From positions 513,876 through 577,875 of the forward strand of contig NW_006763302.1 of NCBI RefSeq assembly GCF_000218685.1: a stretch of DNA of 64,000 nucleotides, in the 5' to 3' direction. The stretch is from Serpula lacrymans var. lacrymans S7.9 (taxonomy: Eukaryota; Basidiomycota; Agaricomycetes; Boletales; Serpulaceae). Below are positions 1-14,318 of this stretch, in pieces; the first letter of the stretch is position 1; each line of letters opens with the position of its first letter. Under the pieces are notes generated by a model. The model did not search any database, was not told where the DNA came from, and worked only from the letters and a program-made list of their open reading frames with translations. The translations under genes were made by a program, and so were the position numbers.

Positions 1-82
1 TTTAGCGAATAGATGATTGACATGTATGCTGCACGCCTAGCTATAATTACAGCATCTATGTTATTAAGTTCGTGGGATATCA

Positions 83-994
83 TCATTCTGTTGAGACTGA
101 ATCCACAACTGGTGTCTCAAGCTTTTCAGAAAGTGCTTCTGCACGTTTTTGCATAAGAGCCTTGAGATCAGCTAAATAACCGTTCAGCTCCTAGGTAAAG
201 GGCGTGTTTATTGTGAGCACGTGGATACCATGGTATCATAAGACCAAAACCTACGTTATTGTTTGGCTCGAATTGTAGGCCCAGCGTAACTGCATCTTTC
301 GCCTCATCCAATTGACCCAGCCCAACCAAAGCTTTTGCCTTCCTGAAGTGGCCCTTGCTCCAATTCCGCCGGATAGAAATGACAGTCTCTGCATCCACGA
401 GGGCACCAATATAGTCACCAAGCTCGAACAATGCCGCAGAGCGATTAGATATAACAGTGGAGAGTTCTTCCCGCATTATCTGACTTAGTTCCCAAGGCGG
501 GCGCTGTACAGCAATGCTGGCAGCCATCGTGTATCGCGAGATGGCATCTCTATGCTTGCCGGTTTTGTACATGTTCTTCAGGTATGGTGAGCTTTCAGTC
601 AGACATTGTAAGGTAAAACACACACATTTCCTTCGTCCTTAGTATTTGTTATAGCCTGTGATAATTTCTGGGAGACCACATTTGCAGGAGGTGGACAGCG
701 TAGGTTTGGGCTTCCAAGCAGAATCTTCGACAGACGGTTGACAGAAACAAAGTCAATATCACAGTCTGTACATTTCTCGAGCTTGTGAGGTTCGCAAAAT
801 GCAAAAGAGTTGTTGGGTCCACCAATGGCAAGGTCTACAACACTGAAGTCCTGTTCTATGATGACCTGCATGGCTGGGTCAGGTGGAGGTGCGACCATCT
901 GCTGGGGAGGAGCCTGGGGATGCGGGTGGGGATGCGGGTGAGGGTGGGCATGAGGTCCCGGTTGTGCTGGAGCAGGTCTCGGTGGTTGGGACAT
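83..994 (-). CDS. SEC72: Sec72-like TPR subunit of the ER translocation complex
   Basis: Three exons (994-626, 575-255, 190-83) give about 265 residues. The N-terminus is Pro/His-rich (residues 1-35, repeated HP), followed by a domain with the pair FCEPHKLEKCTDCDIDF, then TPR helices in exon 2 (ISNRSAALFELGDYIGAL and GHFRKAKALVGLGQLDEA). The last exon ends in a charged helix (LKALMQKRAEALSEKLE). This order matches fungal Sec72 proteins, peripheral members of the Sec63 complex that aids post-translational import into the ER. The ATG at 994 is chosen because the longer upstream frame is basic and unlike the family. Introns are 50 and 64 nt with GT-AG ends. It is divergent to DED1. Family assignment is fairly sure; the exact symbol rests on memory of the family. 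Confidence 0.8.
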
Positions 995-1261
995 GGCTTG
1001 CTCGCTGTACTTGACGATGAGCTCGGATCGTTGCGCGGTGCCACTGTGGTGCAAGGTTCTGCCACGTCGGGTCCGCGAACGACAATTGTGAGAATATATT
1101 CCCTGATGCGGGTGCTTAGTCAAGTCGCAATTTTCATCTGCTTTGTTAAGTCGCACTCTTTTCTTTCCTGATCACCCATCCCTCCCACATCCACTTTTCG
1201 TTAGAAAAACCGATTTTTGAAAAGAAAAAAGAACACATTCAGTTCATCCTTTCCACCTAAT
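995..1261. promoter_or_regulatory. Shared upstream region of SEC72-like and DED1
   Basis: Only 267 bp separate the start codons of two divergent genes, so this stretch must hold both 5' leaders and both core promoters. Pyrimidine-rich tracts (TTTTCTTTCC near 1158, CCATCCCTCCC near 1175) lie upstream of DED1. No clear TATA box is visible. Promoter function is inferred from gene arrangement only. Confidence 0.45.
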
Positions 1262-3420
<2,159 letters not shown>

Positions 3421-4258
3421 AGATCTGGTAGTCCCATTTCGTGCGTTCGAATGATACACAACATGCCTATTCCCTTTATCCCTTCTCGCTTGTTCCCCCA
3501 ATGGTGGACATTCTCCCTGAAATCGTCATGACCCAATTTTCCTCGCTCAGCCGACACTCGGCCTTCTGTCTCCCCTTTTCTCGCAACCGGACTCTTGCGC
3601 TGCTCTTTCGACTATGATTTGGTTTGTCTCGCTGCTTTCTGCTCACTGATGACTATACGGCCCTATCTTATTCCCGTCCATGCCTACTACGGCGTGTTTT
3701 ATTTTCTTTCTAATCATCCTGTCTCCGCACGCGCCACCCTCATCCGACTCCTTTGCATCCACCGATTCAAATTAGACGTTAACGGCGGGTCTGTAGACAT
3801 GAGCAGTTACCTTACAGTGTCGGTCTTCGTTTCGCGATACCCCATCATTTATTGCGACGCGCAGTCGGACATTATTGATATCCACATAGCATCACGAGAC
3901 AATTATCTGTTAGAGCATCGCACATCTTGTACCGTAGTCTTTCCTCTCTTCTAAATTCCGTTCCTATTCTGCATGTCGTGCAGTACTATGTATGTAAGTT
4001 ACCTACCAAAAATGTGATGGCTTCTCTAAAAAGGGGGTCTATAAAAATTACTTGGTGTGCGAAAATGAGATCAGTCGGCTACTAGAGCAATCTTTTCCGT
4101 TGCGGTTTTTCTTTCTCCATCTCAACGACAAGGTATTGTTATAAACGTCTGTGTACTGAGATACACGTCAGCAAATCAAGGTCTGCCGATTTTCTATATA
4201 TCCTTTGTCTTTGGATGCAGTTGGATCTCGTTTTATTCATCCTTCCAGAGCCGGCACG
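3421..4258. other. Intergenic: DED1 3' region and upstream region of the next gene
   Basis: This holds the DED1 3' UTR and the promoter of the gene at 4259. A TATA-like TATAAAAA lies at 4040-4047, about 210 bp before the ATG, and CT-rich sequence (TTTTTCTTTCTCC) follows at about 4107. A 119-codon frame at 3595-3954 shows no recognisable domain and is not called. Confidence 0.4.
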
Positions 4259-6040
4259 ATGTATCGAGGCTCGCCACCAATTTTCGACGTGCCAGAGTTC
4301 CCACCTTTAAGGAGGCTCAAACCTTTACCTAAACGCAGGCGCACCATCGACGTGGCCTTGCAGGTGACAAACGGTGCTGCATCCGTCGTTCCCAACATGC
4401 TTGGTGCTGAGGGCATTGCAGAGGAGCTGATTGCGCACGCGGATTCCTTGTCCTCCCAAATGGCACTTCAGTCTTACTACATGCCCATGTTGGGTGGGGC
4501 ACATAATCTCCTCAGTAACGAGGGGGAAAATCGGGCAACTGATGCCATCGATTTTGGGGCAGGATATCAGCTTGCTGACGAGCGAACTGGGAGGGAGGAA
4601 GACGATCGAGGAGAAGGGGACTACGTTGATCATTTACAACAGCCAGGAAACACAAAGAAAAGGAAGGTTCCAGCTAATGCATCAGCTTCGCTGCAAGGCC
4701 ATGACATTGGCTTGGATCATTTGGGTAGTGAAGAGGAGCCTTTTTTGGGTGCAGGTGTGTTGACCAGCGGTCGGCCAGATCAAAATGTCACCGATAATGC
4801 GGTTGTTGCGCCTCTACCTGGCATACTTCCCCAGAGGAGAGGCAAGATGACTGCATCTACCCTGGCTGGATTGCAACATAAAGAGATGCTGAAGTATCGG
4901 AAAAGACAGCTTGCCGCTGTGCTGGGTGCGTTGTCACATGGTGATACGTTGGCTCTCGATCAAGCACTGTCGTCTCATTATCCATTCACCATCACAAACA
5001 TTGGGTTTGCTGCCGACACCAATAACCCCGATCCACCACGAATTCGGTTATCACGTCGTCGAGGCCCTCGTTTTTCCCGTGCTGCTAGGATTCGTCTCAG
5101 TGACTCCAGCAATGGCGTGCGCAATGTCAGCAGAGTTGCATCTCCCACCTGCCAGTTTGCTTTCGTTTGTCGTAGTGCGAGTGAGTGGTGTTTTATCTAC
5201 GCTGAGGGCTGAGCCTGATACAAATCGGGTTTCATCTCAGCTTCTGACCGCTTGCTTGCTACTAAAGAGGAAGTTGCAACATTGCGCTCCCGTTTTGAAG
5301 CAGAACTTGCCCGCCAAGCTGCCAAGGCGGCAAAGGCTGCTTCAGAGGCCAAAAAGGCGGCTCTGACTGCCAGCAAAGGAACACGATCAAAGCGGTCAGA
5401 TAAGGGACGGCAGCATAGTCGTAATGACAACCTGCAGGTAGGCGACCAAACGCCTGACTCTTTGGAGACCTCTTTGTCCGGCTTATCTGGCCGTGGGAGC
5501 AAGAAGAAAAAGCGGTCTGCTCTTGCCATCGCCTCCAATCCTCATCACCGCAAGAATTACGTTCCTTCTCGTCTTCCTCTCACTGGCCAAGCGAATGCTG
5601 CTCAAGCGACGTTGAATGCTCAGAATTCGTTGGGACCGTTTCCACTCCGTTTCCTGTCGGCAGAGATACCGCCTCGTCGACGGAAAAAATCGACTGCGAT
5701 GACACCTACTTCTCAGATTGTCAACCCCGCAGATGAATGGATATGTCCGTTTTGTGAATACAAACTCTTCTATGGAGACGGTCCAGAGTATCGTCGTTCT
5801 ATCCGAACGCGCAAGCAGATTCTCCGTAGGCGCCGGAGGGCCCAAGAGAGAGCTGCAGGGGGGCTTAGTGCACCAAAGCCCACTGAAAGGGCAACGTTGG
5901 AACAGGAAGAGTATGATGCTGGATTTGCACCGTCTCCCACAGACTTTTCTTCTTCTCTTTCTAATAAAGCCGGAGTGAAGGAAGGACCAGACATAGGGAA
6001 GGCGAAAGGGCCTGTGCATCCGCAATCTTCGTTTGGATAA
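4259..6040 (+). CDS. Unrecognised basic protein with a C-terminal CxxC motif
   Basis: Two exons (4259-5180 and 5241-6040) joined by a 60-nt GTGAGT...CAG intron encode about 573 residues. I do not recognise the family. Visible parts: a basic N-terminal patch (LPKRRR), a central region with a KRKVP nuclear-signal-like stretch, an Ala/Lys/Arg-rich predicted coiled coil starting in exon 2 (KEEVATLRSRFEAELARQAA), further basic tracts (SKKKKRSA), and near residue 480 a compact motif WICPFCEYKLFYGDG followed by RRSIRTRKQILRRRRR. The CPFC plus arginine-rich tail and the many basic clusters suggest a nuclear, nucleic-acid-associated protein, which is inference. The ATG at 4259 is the first in frame. 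Convincing codon continuity across the intron supports a real gene. Confidence 0.7.
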
Positions 6041-6934
6041 AATCTTATATTACGCTGGACAGAGCGATGTTGGTTCATTCATTCACTATCTACGTTTCCC
6101 AGTGCTTTTCATGTACACTCGTTGAATATATATCTGTGGACGGATATCTGATGCGGCTAAACTGAGATGAGTTCTCGCCTGGGGTGTCGTAACCCACCTG
6201 ACTGTTTACGTATGTAGATAAAGCCATATATGGCAGGTTATGGATGGGTTCAGTTAGCGGTCCGAAGTTTGTGCGCCCTGTCTGTGCTTCTGCAGCCTAT
6301 AAGCTTACCAGCGTTCTCAGTCAAGTTTCCCTGGAAAAGGTTAGTCCATAGCAGTATTGAAAGCTATCCTTGTTCTAAAATTTCACTATCTGTCCCTCCA
6401 AAATCTCAGAGAACCGCTCAGATTTGACGCCTTGTTTTCAGACGGAGAAAGGTCAGCCCATTTTATAATTATGACATGCCGAGCGCCCTGCCATGAGGAC
6501 AATCTGCAGCTTCATAAACTATCAGATCCCATCCAACTTGCCCAATTAACCTTTGGTCCTACAGTGTAAGAGGCCCATTTGTCATTTTCATTCACTACCA
6601 AGCCCTCGATCTGCATTACGAGATCCCATCCATATTATTCAGCGGTTGTACGACTTGTCGCTTTCTACAGATAACCTTAAAATTGGCATTTCCCCGCAGC
6701 GGCCGAAACGAGCATCGTTTCAATCGCATGCAAACGAGTTTGCTTCTTGCATTTCATCTCGTTCTCAGAGAATTTTCTCCATGCTTATACAGTCATAGTC
6801 TGTCCTTTTAATAGGTGCTGCAGGACCACCAAACTTGGCTCAATCCATTAGCGGTTGTCAGTTCACCCTGTAATCAGCGAGACCGCCGGATATTATTATA
6901 CTCTCCTGAACTGAACCACACCATCCTGCGCAAA
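6041..6934. other. Intergenic: long upstream region of the GATA factor gene
   Basis: About 890 bp between tandem genes. Short open frames (65-81 codons) occur but none has a recognisable domain. The region likely contains the 3' UTR of the upstream gene and the promoter and leader of the GATA gene. No clear TATA box or repeat was seen. Confidence 0.35.
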
Positions 6935-8285
6935 ATGTCTGCAGACAATCGATACATGTATCACAATCCCCAAGGGATGCCCCCGTCTTACGAGTATCAG
7001 CCTTATCCAACGTCTTCGTACGAGCCAGCACAGATATCCCAAGCCCCCGTGCGATCCATCAGGTCAAGCTCGTCCCAATCCCATTCTCCCCACCAGCAAA
7101 CTACATTTGCTTCTCCTACATCGTCGTATCCGCCTCCAACTTACGCTGCTGCTTCGTATACTGTGGCGCAGTCCCACCAGCCACAATGGACAGGAGAGAA
7201 CTGGCCAACATACAATCAATCTTATCCTCAGCAGCAGCCAATGGACATGGCGTTCAACCCTGGCCCTGGACGCCCAGAGGCAATAGCTACCGTTTCCAGT
7301 ACAGAGAATAGACCATACGGTTCTGGTCCAGTCAGCCAACCCAGCCCAGAGTTTCGTCGCAATGAAGAGAGATATGTACCTCCTGAACCGTTGAGCTCTC
7401 CAACTCAATCAAATGATAAGCGGCGGGAAAAAGGGTCGCCGCCCATTGCCAATATGCCGGTAGTACCAATCGGGCTCGATTTCATGAAGGTATATACATT
7501 TTTTTGTCTTTACTATTTCGCAGCAATATTCATTCTGCGGCTGTCGTCACAAGCTATTGGATTCCTATCGGCTTATCATCGATGCTTCGAGTAGTCTATC
7601 GAATAATTCGTCTACCTCACAAGGACGGCCACCTCCAGCTGAGACCACGGAACGTATGCTCCAGTCCGCAAACTACGGGATGCAAATGCTAGAATCTGCA
7701 ATTATACCATCAAATGTTGAGCCCAAGCCAGTTACAAATCGCGAAGAACCTAAAGAGACTGCGGTGAATTCCAAAAAACAGGTCTGTTTCCTTACCTACT
7801 TCCTGCAATTTGCAAAAAAAATTCATCCGGGAGAAAAGAAACCCGAAGATCAGGTGCAAGAGGGCCAGACATGTCTGGGCTGCAACGCTACTTCCACCCC
7901 CGAATGGCGCCGAGGACCCATGGGTTAGTCCTTATACGGTCATTTTACAAATTGAACCTACCTAAGCAACTAATACAGGTCCTCGAACCCTGTGTAATGC
8001 ATGCGGGCTTGTCTATGCCAAGCTCGTACGTTTGACTATATTCATCTTCATTGACGGTTCTGAGTGTCTATTTTTTTCTTCATCCCCGAACAACAGATCA
8101 AGAAGAGGGTACGAGATAGTGGGAGGGCAAAAGGCGGCAACGATAATGGTGCGCAGGGTCAGGGTTCGCAGAACAACGGTGACGAAGGGTTTGCGTCGAG
8201 CGGCGAGGGAGGGAGTGAGGATGAGGAGTCATACGGCTCACAAGAGCGACCCAGTGATTTTGAGGATCAAGGTCGCCGGGGCTGA
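6935..8285 (+). CDS. GATA-type zinc-finger transcription factor
   Basis: Proposed exons are 6935-7489, 7554-7923, 7979-8025 and 8097-8285. The first half is Ser/Tyr/Gln/Pro-rich and probably disordered (activation-like). A segment starting GLDFMKLLDSYRL crosses the first intron. The finger reads CLGCNATSTPEWRRGPMG, then PRTLCNACGLVYAKL after an intron, giving CX2CX18CX2C, the class IV form with an 18-residue loop seen in fungi. A basic stretch (KKRVRD) follows, then an acidic/Ser-rich tail. The intron falls inside the finger after GPMG. A Lys-rich segment at about 7782-7850 (ending KKPEDQ) could be coding or a retained intron. The protein should bind (A/T)GATA(A/G) sites in the nucleus. No PAS domain is visible, so it is not an obvious WC-2. 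Confidence 0.88.
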
Positions 8286-9407
8286 TTCCAAGTCTGTAAG
8301 ATTTTCTTATTATCTTGTTATCCCAAGTCTATGGTCCTTCCACCTCCTTCGTTGTTATGCGTTTTTTGCTGGTACTTGTTTGCAGCCTACATGTGTATAC
8401 TAGAGACTTTCATCCACATTTGACCAGGCTATCATAAGCGGATGCGACAGGCATAGGGATGTATATTTTGGAGTCTTTGGCCCAGAACATCATCGATGCC
8501 ATCACCCGCCGCGGGCCTCTTCAGCAGACCAGCTGACCCAAGAAGCTCAAAGCAAAGTCGTAAAGGTTGTTCGTAACTCTATAACGTAATTTTTACGTGA
8601 AGGTCTCACGAGATTACTGGTGACATATTGATGGCTTGCTCCTTATAGGACATGATGATGGAATCATATGCCAGTCACGGTGATGTCTGCATACCACAAG
8701 CTTAGATGGCATGGCTTTACTTATTGGACGTCTCAGAACCCTGTAACCTGTTTGCATGGCTCCGCAATTAGAGCGAAGAGATTATGTCGAGACAACACAA
8801 TTCTATTAACCCGTGTACGACTAGTCAGCACGAATGGTTCGCCTGTAAGTTTCCCGCAATTTGATCTCAAATGTGGTGAGCGATTTGATCGGTTGCAGGC
8901 CTGACAAGTGAGGTTGCAGTCCAGCGAATCGGATGCCCCACTTTGAAGAAATTTGTTTCCCATGGTGCACCAAGCTACCAAGCTCCGCGAATATCTCCTC
9001 AGTTGAGCAACGGAGCTACTTTATCACGATGGTCATTTCTGAAACCCTCTCAAAATGCGGTGATATATAGCGGCAGCTAGAAAACAGGAGTCATACACAG
9101 TCGTGTCACGTATGTTCGAGTAAGCTATATGTAGTTTTTACACAATACGTACTCCTATCCCAGTCGTGTGTACCACGAAGTATCCACGTTTGTGATTTTC
9201 TAAAGGTTTCATCAGATGAGATATGAATCTCTGTATCCATACTATAAAGCTATCTATGCTGCGCTTTGAATTTACTGATTTGGGCTTGGGGTTTCAGTCA
9301 TTATCCAGCCTATCACAGTAGCTGAATATTTGAATGTATATTATTAAACTGATCCGAAAGTCCCAATAAAACTAAAGATACAAAAACTACACACGTGCCA
9401 AGAGATA
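8286..9407. other. Intergenic between convergent GATA and SPT20 genes
   Basis: About 1.1 kb between two converging 3' ends. It must contain both 3' UTRs. Short open frames on both strands lack recognisable domains, and I see no repeat, RNA gene or mobile-element signature. Confidence 0.35.
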
Positions 9408-11671
9408 TCACCGTCCTTGCACGCTCCCTTGCGTGGCCTTTGCAACACCCATTGGCATCTGCTGAGAGTGGCCAGCCGCCTGCATTCCGGATATCTGACC
9501 GTTGACCATGTTCGGCATCCCTCTCCCCATACCCGGCATCTGCCAAGTATATCCTGGAGGAAGACGTCCAGGAATACCATAACCCATATTCATCGCAGGA
9601 TAACCATACATCGGAGCGTATTGTGGCATCATAGGCGCCGTGTGCTGGTTCTGATCCTGCGATTGCTGCCCTTGAACACTGTTGTTGGCAGGTGTTTGTG
9701 GGTGCGGAGATGCTTGTGGGTGGGTGGCCATGGGACGATATTGGTTAACGTTGAAACCTTGCGGCAATACTGGATATGTATGCTGTGTGGGATGGGTCAA
9801 CTGAGGTGTCGCGTGAGCGGCTGGCATGGGAGAGCGCGAGAGTGGTTGTTGGTTCGCCACCAATGGGCTGCTCCGTGCAACCCCTTGGTTTGTGGTCATA
9901 GGACTTCGAGGTAGCGAAGAAGAGCCTTGTGGAGTAGTCCTCCCATTCTGTACTTGAGCCTGCGCTTGAGTTTGGGCCTGAGACATCCGCTGTTGTGCAA
10001 CTGCTACCTGATGGAAGTGTTGTATCTGTGCCTGGATATTTGGAGGATACATCTGCTGTACCTGCTGCATGTGTTGCAGCTGTACCGGTACATTTTGAGG
10101 CTGTGTTTGTGGTGGCTGTGCACCAGCTTGCTGAGCAGTCGGTTGAGGAGTTTGAGTAGTATTTGTAGTAGGTACTTTGGGTTGAACGGCGCGCTGCCCA
10201 GGTACTGCTTGGCTGACAAAGTGGACTGGAGCGGTGGGAGGTTGGTAGCTGGCCATGGGAAGCTGCGCGCCTTGCACATGGGGAGACGCCTGCAAAGGCT
10301 GCAGAGTCTGTTGAGAAGATTGACTCTGGGGAGACTGAGTGTATCGTTGTGGCGCAGGAGAGGAAGCGGGTTTTGTCGGGTCTGACGATGCATGAGGAGG
10401 AGGGTAGGTAGGTGGTAGAGGAGAGCGTGAAGTGGATGGTGGAGACTGCTGCAACATGACTCCTGATTGTTGAAGCTGATTTACTGTTGGATGGGGAATA
10501 GGCGTTGGGGTTGGCTTCAAATCGGCTGGCACTTGATATGGGCTTTGTGTAGTCTTTCTTGCTTTCAGCTTTCTTGGATCTGTACCATCCGTGGTCGGGG
10601 GACGATTAGGTATAGGTGCACTGCTGGGTGGTAAGGGCTGGTTTGCTGGGGGCTGAGGAGTGGATGTTGAGGCAGGAGTTGGTGCAAGGGTCGATGTGGG
10701 CTGCAGGGAAGTGGATGCAGTAGGCTGAGGAGGAGCTTGCGCCTGTACTTGCGATGGAGGCGCCGAAGGCAACAGACGGCCTTCTTTGACACGCTGGATA
10801 GCATCGAGTATTCTATAGCTAAAATAATTCAGCCTTGAGCTCTTTCTCGCCTACTACACAATGAATAAATATACCTAGGCGTGTGGGATCTGTTTGCCCT
10901 TGGATTCATGAATTGCATGATCTTCGCCCGACGAGCCTTATCTGATTCATCCTCTTCTGGGGTGATTAAAGCAGCCTTTCGTTTCAAAGATACAGGGACA
11001 GTGGGGGTAGAGACCCTGAGAACATGATTTGCTATTCTCGTCAAGTGGGGATCAGGTTCGAGACACAATGGTGGCGCGGTGCACAACTTCAGGAGAAGCG
11101 ATTAGCAAGTAGATCAGGGAGATATAGGGAAGAACATACCAGGATTTTTGCCTCAACTTCCAAAGCATCGCTATCCGTCCACGGATTACCTAACTTGCTA
11201 TTGAGTAGACATATGTCTGCCCAGAGACTCTCAGCATCTGGATGCAACGTAACACGACTCTTCTCGGGTTTCTCAAGAGGTGGATCTTTGGCTTTCACGG
11301 GACGGTAGTCCAGAAGCTCCACAATCATGCAACCTACGCACGGTAGGTCAGCTACATTGAAAGTATGCGATAGCAGAGACATACCATCATAAAAGGGAAC
11401 CCTGGCCGAGTCAAATAGCTCCAGAAAGTCTACGGGTATCCTGTGTGCACGGATGTCATCCAAGAGAGACTAGAAATGTAGAAAAGTGAGTAACGGAGAA
11501 GCAAGTACCGAGAACGCGCCGACATACCGCGACCTGGTTATTATAAAGGAATTTGGGACCACTATTAAGCGTCCAAAAGTCGGGATAGAGATGGACTGCA
11601 AAGGAGGGCGGTGAGGATTCGTACTTGCATAACAAATCTTCCACAGTCCGAGTAATGTTGTAGCCCGCCAT
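9408..11671 (-). CDS. SPT20: SAGA complex subunit Spt20
   Basis: Five exons on the minus strand, joined by short GT-AG introns. The N-terminal half is the Spt20 domain: MAGYNITRTVEDLLCKYE, PKFLYNNQVA, then after intron 1 SLLDDIRAHRIPVDFLELFD, SARVPFYDG, and after intron 2 CMIVELLDYRP. A linker follows (ESLWADICLLNSKLGNPWTD; RKAALITPEEDESDKARRAK). The last exon, from about 10810 to 9408, is a Pro/Gln-rich low-complexity tail of over 450 residues. Spt20 is a structural core subunit of the SAGA histone acetyltransferase coactivator in the nucleus. The ATG at 11671 directly precedes the conserved domain. It is divergent to HGH1 with 107 bp between start codons. Confidence 0.88.
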
Positions 11672-11778
11672 GTAAGAGATGAGTCTAGCGCCGACAAACG
11701 AAACTGACGTTTATGGCCACCACCGGATTATGTCAGCACATCCTGTGTTAATGCCCCGTGGGAGAACAATTTGGGTAG
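11672..11778. promoter_or_regulatory. Shared upstream region of SPT20 and HGH1
   Basis: Only 107 bp lie between the divergent start codons at 11671 and 11779. Both 5' leaders and core promoters must fit here or overlap the genes. No TATA box is evident. Bidirectional promoter function is inferred from arrangement. Confidence 0.4.
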
Positions 11779-13448
11779 ATGGAGGGTCAACTTCGAGAGG
11801 TCAGTTTTCCCGCTTTGGCTCCCTTTAAAGCTGATATCAATATAATGTTTATCTGTAGCTTATACCGTTCCTCAGGGATCGCAACCCCCAGGTTCGCCAG
11901 ATAGCCCTGTCAAATCTTCTTGGACATACACCAAAAGGCTCGCCCCATCGAAACATTTTTCTCGCAGGCCTTCAAGGAGGTGGCCTGCAAAAACCAAAGG
12001 AAACAGATATTATACGAGACCTCAAGCTTCTTTGTAGAGATCAATTGGTGCGTGCTGTTTTTACTCTGTGTTTATGTTATTTTACTACCCGTTGTACCAG
12101 GCTGTCGCACATGATGCCTTCCGGGCTTTGGTTAACCTCTCTGATTCACCTTTGCTGGTTCCTTTCTTAACAGAGCCGCTGTTTCTGAACTTCATAGTAT
12201 CGTACATCCTCGTAAGTACTTTTCCTCAACACTTGTTATGCTTGATCACTATAGATCTATACAGAACCCTGATGCAGTACTTGCTGATCTCGCCTCGATG
12301 CTTCTCTCAAATTTGACGGCTTCTTCAGCTGCATGTGCTGCTCTGCTGAAGCTGAATATATCACTCATACCTGGTGCCTTCTCTTCCATCCCCTATTATC
12401 CTACCCAGTCTCGAGCGGGCACATGTTCACCCCCCACGCCCTATCCATCTGGAGAGGCTTGTGATGTATTAGCATTGCCACTCCTTATCGATGCTTTTGT
12501 GCAAGGAGCTCTTGTCGAATCATTAGGCGAAAATCAACCGCGGCAGCGCAGAGGAGAACTCCATTTTCTCTCCAGCGTTTTTGCAAACCTTAGCACGGTA
12601 CGAAATGTCGCAAAGGCTATATATATCAATCATCTCTAACTCTTATTCTCCCAGTCACCGAATGGACGTAGTTTCTTTTTGACACCTCGTCATCCCGATG
12701 CCGTTAAAGCTGAAGGGGATCTTGAATATCCTCTGAGTAAAATTGTGGTTTTCAGTGAACACAAGGATACTATTCGCAGGGGCGGTGTTGCTTCTGCTAT
12801 GAAGTAAGCAACTGGCATTTTTTCTTGAACGTCTCTGAAACTCAGCAACAGGAACTGTGCGTTCCATGCTGCCGCCCATGAGGCCCTTTTATCACCAGAG
12901 TCAGCAAAGGTATCAGTTCCACCATCGACAGTAGTGGGCCCTGGAATAGATATTCTTCCATATCTACTCCTTCCTCTAGCTGGACCCGAGGAGCTTGATC
13001 TTGAGGTTTATTTCTTGTTTAAAATTTCTAAATCATATTGATGAGATGATATATAGGAACAAGAGCGCTTACCTTCTGCCCTTCAATTCCTACCGTCCAC
13101 TAAAACAAGAGAACCTGATAATGTGTTGAGGTTAACACACGTCGAGACTTTACTCCTTCTATGCACTACACGCTGGGGACGAGAGTATCTCAGGGCGAAT
13201 GGTGTGTATGAAGTTGTCCGCGGAGCGCATGCAAACGAGACCGTTGATAAGGTAACTTGCTACAGCGTTATCCACACCCCCATGCCTAATGAGTTGCTTG
13301 CAAATAGGTGTCAGAACATATTGAGCGCCTTGTCATGTTATTGAAGGGAGACGAAAAAGCGGAGATCGAAGAAGTCGGTAGTGAGGATCAAAATCAAGAA
13401 GGTGGGGCTGATTCGGAAGACGAAGACGGCAAGATCGAAGAAATATGA
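11779..13448 (+). CDS. HGH1: HGH1 homologue, armadillo-fold co-chaperone of eEF2
   Basis: A very short first exon (11779-11799, MEGQLRE) is joined to 11859-12047 (LIPFLRDRNPQVRQIALSNL, then GHTPKGSPHRNIF), with further exons to the TGA at 13446-13448. Recognisable blocks are HDAFRALVNLSDSP, LADLASMLLSNLT, HFLSSVFANLST followed by SPNGRSFFLTP, and NCAFHAAAHEALLSP with the final LAGPEELDLEEQERLP. These match the DUF383/DUF384 halves of Hgh1 (FAM203). The family forms armadillo-like repeats and helps fold elongation factor 2 in the cytosol. The tail is acidic (EEVGSEDQNQEGGADSEDED). At least six introns, all short. The tiny first exon is supported by family similarity of the joined sequence. Confidence 0.88.
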
Positions 13449-13880
13449 TGGTTTGAAGAAACAATGTAGTAAAGTAATAAACACCGTCTTGTGTTAGGTC
13501 TCTGAAAAACAAAATTAGTCACTCCGAGCGATATAACGTTTTGACGCTGTTTTCTTAGGCTCGTCCCCAACCTGCTTGGCTAGCTCGCCCTTATCATGTT
13601 TGCCCATATGAATTTGCCAGCTTGCGAGCAGGCTGGGACCACTTGTCGCCATTTTGTGAGGAGGACAAATTCCTCACCAAAGACGAGGTGGGGACTCGTC
13701 GTAGGGACTCAGAAGTCACAAAAAGGTCAAAAACTTAGTGTACAAAAAAGCATTTTTGTAACTATGTCTTATGTAAGCATGCGGAGGAGATGGCGACTCA
13801 AAAGAAGCACATGAGAGAAACAGTTGTTGCGTCGTGTGTAACTGATGTCTGGTAATAGAAGCCAGAAAATGAGCACCTTA
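13449..13880. other. HGH1 3' flank, no gene seen
   Basis: Contains the presumed HGH1 3' UTR and then sequence with only a 72-codon frame and no recognisable domain. It marks the boundary between the gene block and the repeat-rich region. Confidence 0.3.
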
Positions 13881-13884
13881 TATA

Positions 13885-14075
13885 GAGTGCTTCTAGCCTC
13901 TCTCCTTGCCCCACATCTCAGACTTCACTAATAAATCTAAATGAAACTCAGCTGCTGCCCAAGAGGCTATAGAAACGACTTTATTATTTACCTAAATGAA
14001 ACTACAATAGATGTTAGTTTAAGGATACTAAACCCCCTACTACTTATAGTCGGAGGTGCTACTTGCTACAGTATA
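13885..14075 (-). repeat. Fragment of a Copia-type LTR, repeated near 37.8 kb
   Basis: Read on the minus strand, this stretch (ending GGTTTAGTATCCTTAAAC and containing a CACCTCCGACTATAAGTAG block) matches 37761-37880 on the plus strand, which lies just upstream of a Copia gag region. It is therefore probably part of the same LTR family, in opposite orientation. Similarity was judged by eye and is imperfect. Confidence 0.5.
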
Positions 14076-14078
14076 ATG

Positions 14079-14200
14079 ACTCCTAGGAGTACAATTGTGC
14101 TCCTAGGAGAACAATGGTGACTCCATGGAGTGGTGGCTATGCTCCATGGAGAACAATGGCTGCTTTAGCAGAGACCGGGTTTATCCGGTTTTGTTATTCA
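14079..14200 (+). repeat. Partial copy of the palindrome-bearing TIR end
   Basis: The sequence TGACTCCTAGGAG, then CTCCATGGAG units and GCTGCTTTAGCAGAGACC, matches the outer ~120 bp of the terminal inverted repeats at 24309 and 28102. The inner part of the TIR is absent, so this is an orphan end of the same family or a diverged relative. Confidence 0.65.
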
Positions 14201-14318
14201 CTGCAAGATTTACTACTGGCTCAGGCTTACTATTATCACAACACAATGGGATCTGCACCCGTGTACAGTGATTCTGGACCTTCTGGGCATGCAACCAATC
14301 AACATGCTTTCCAAGTAC

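Noticed and set aside
3595..3954. 119-codon frame downstream of DED1
   Set aside because: No start context, no domain, composition like non-coding DNA; lies in the 3' region.
5483..6078. Minus-strand frames of 102-180 codons opposite the basic protein
   Set aside because: Antisense of a real exon; no domain.
9417..10385. Plus-strand frames of 152-165 codons opposite SPT20
   Set aside because: Shadows of the Pro/Gln-rich SPT20 tail.
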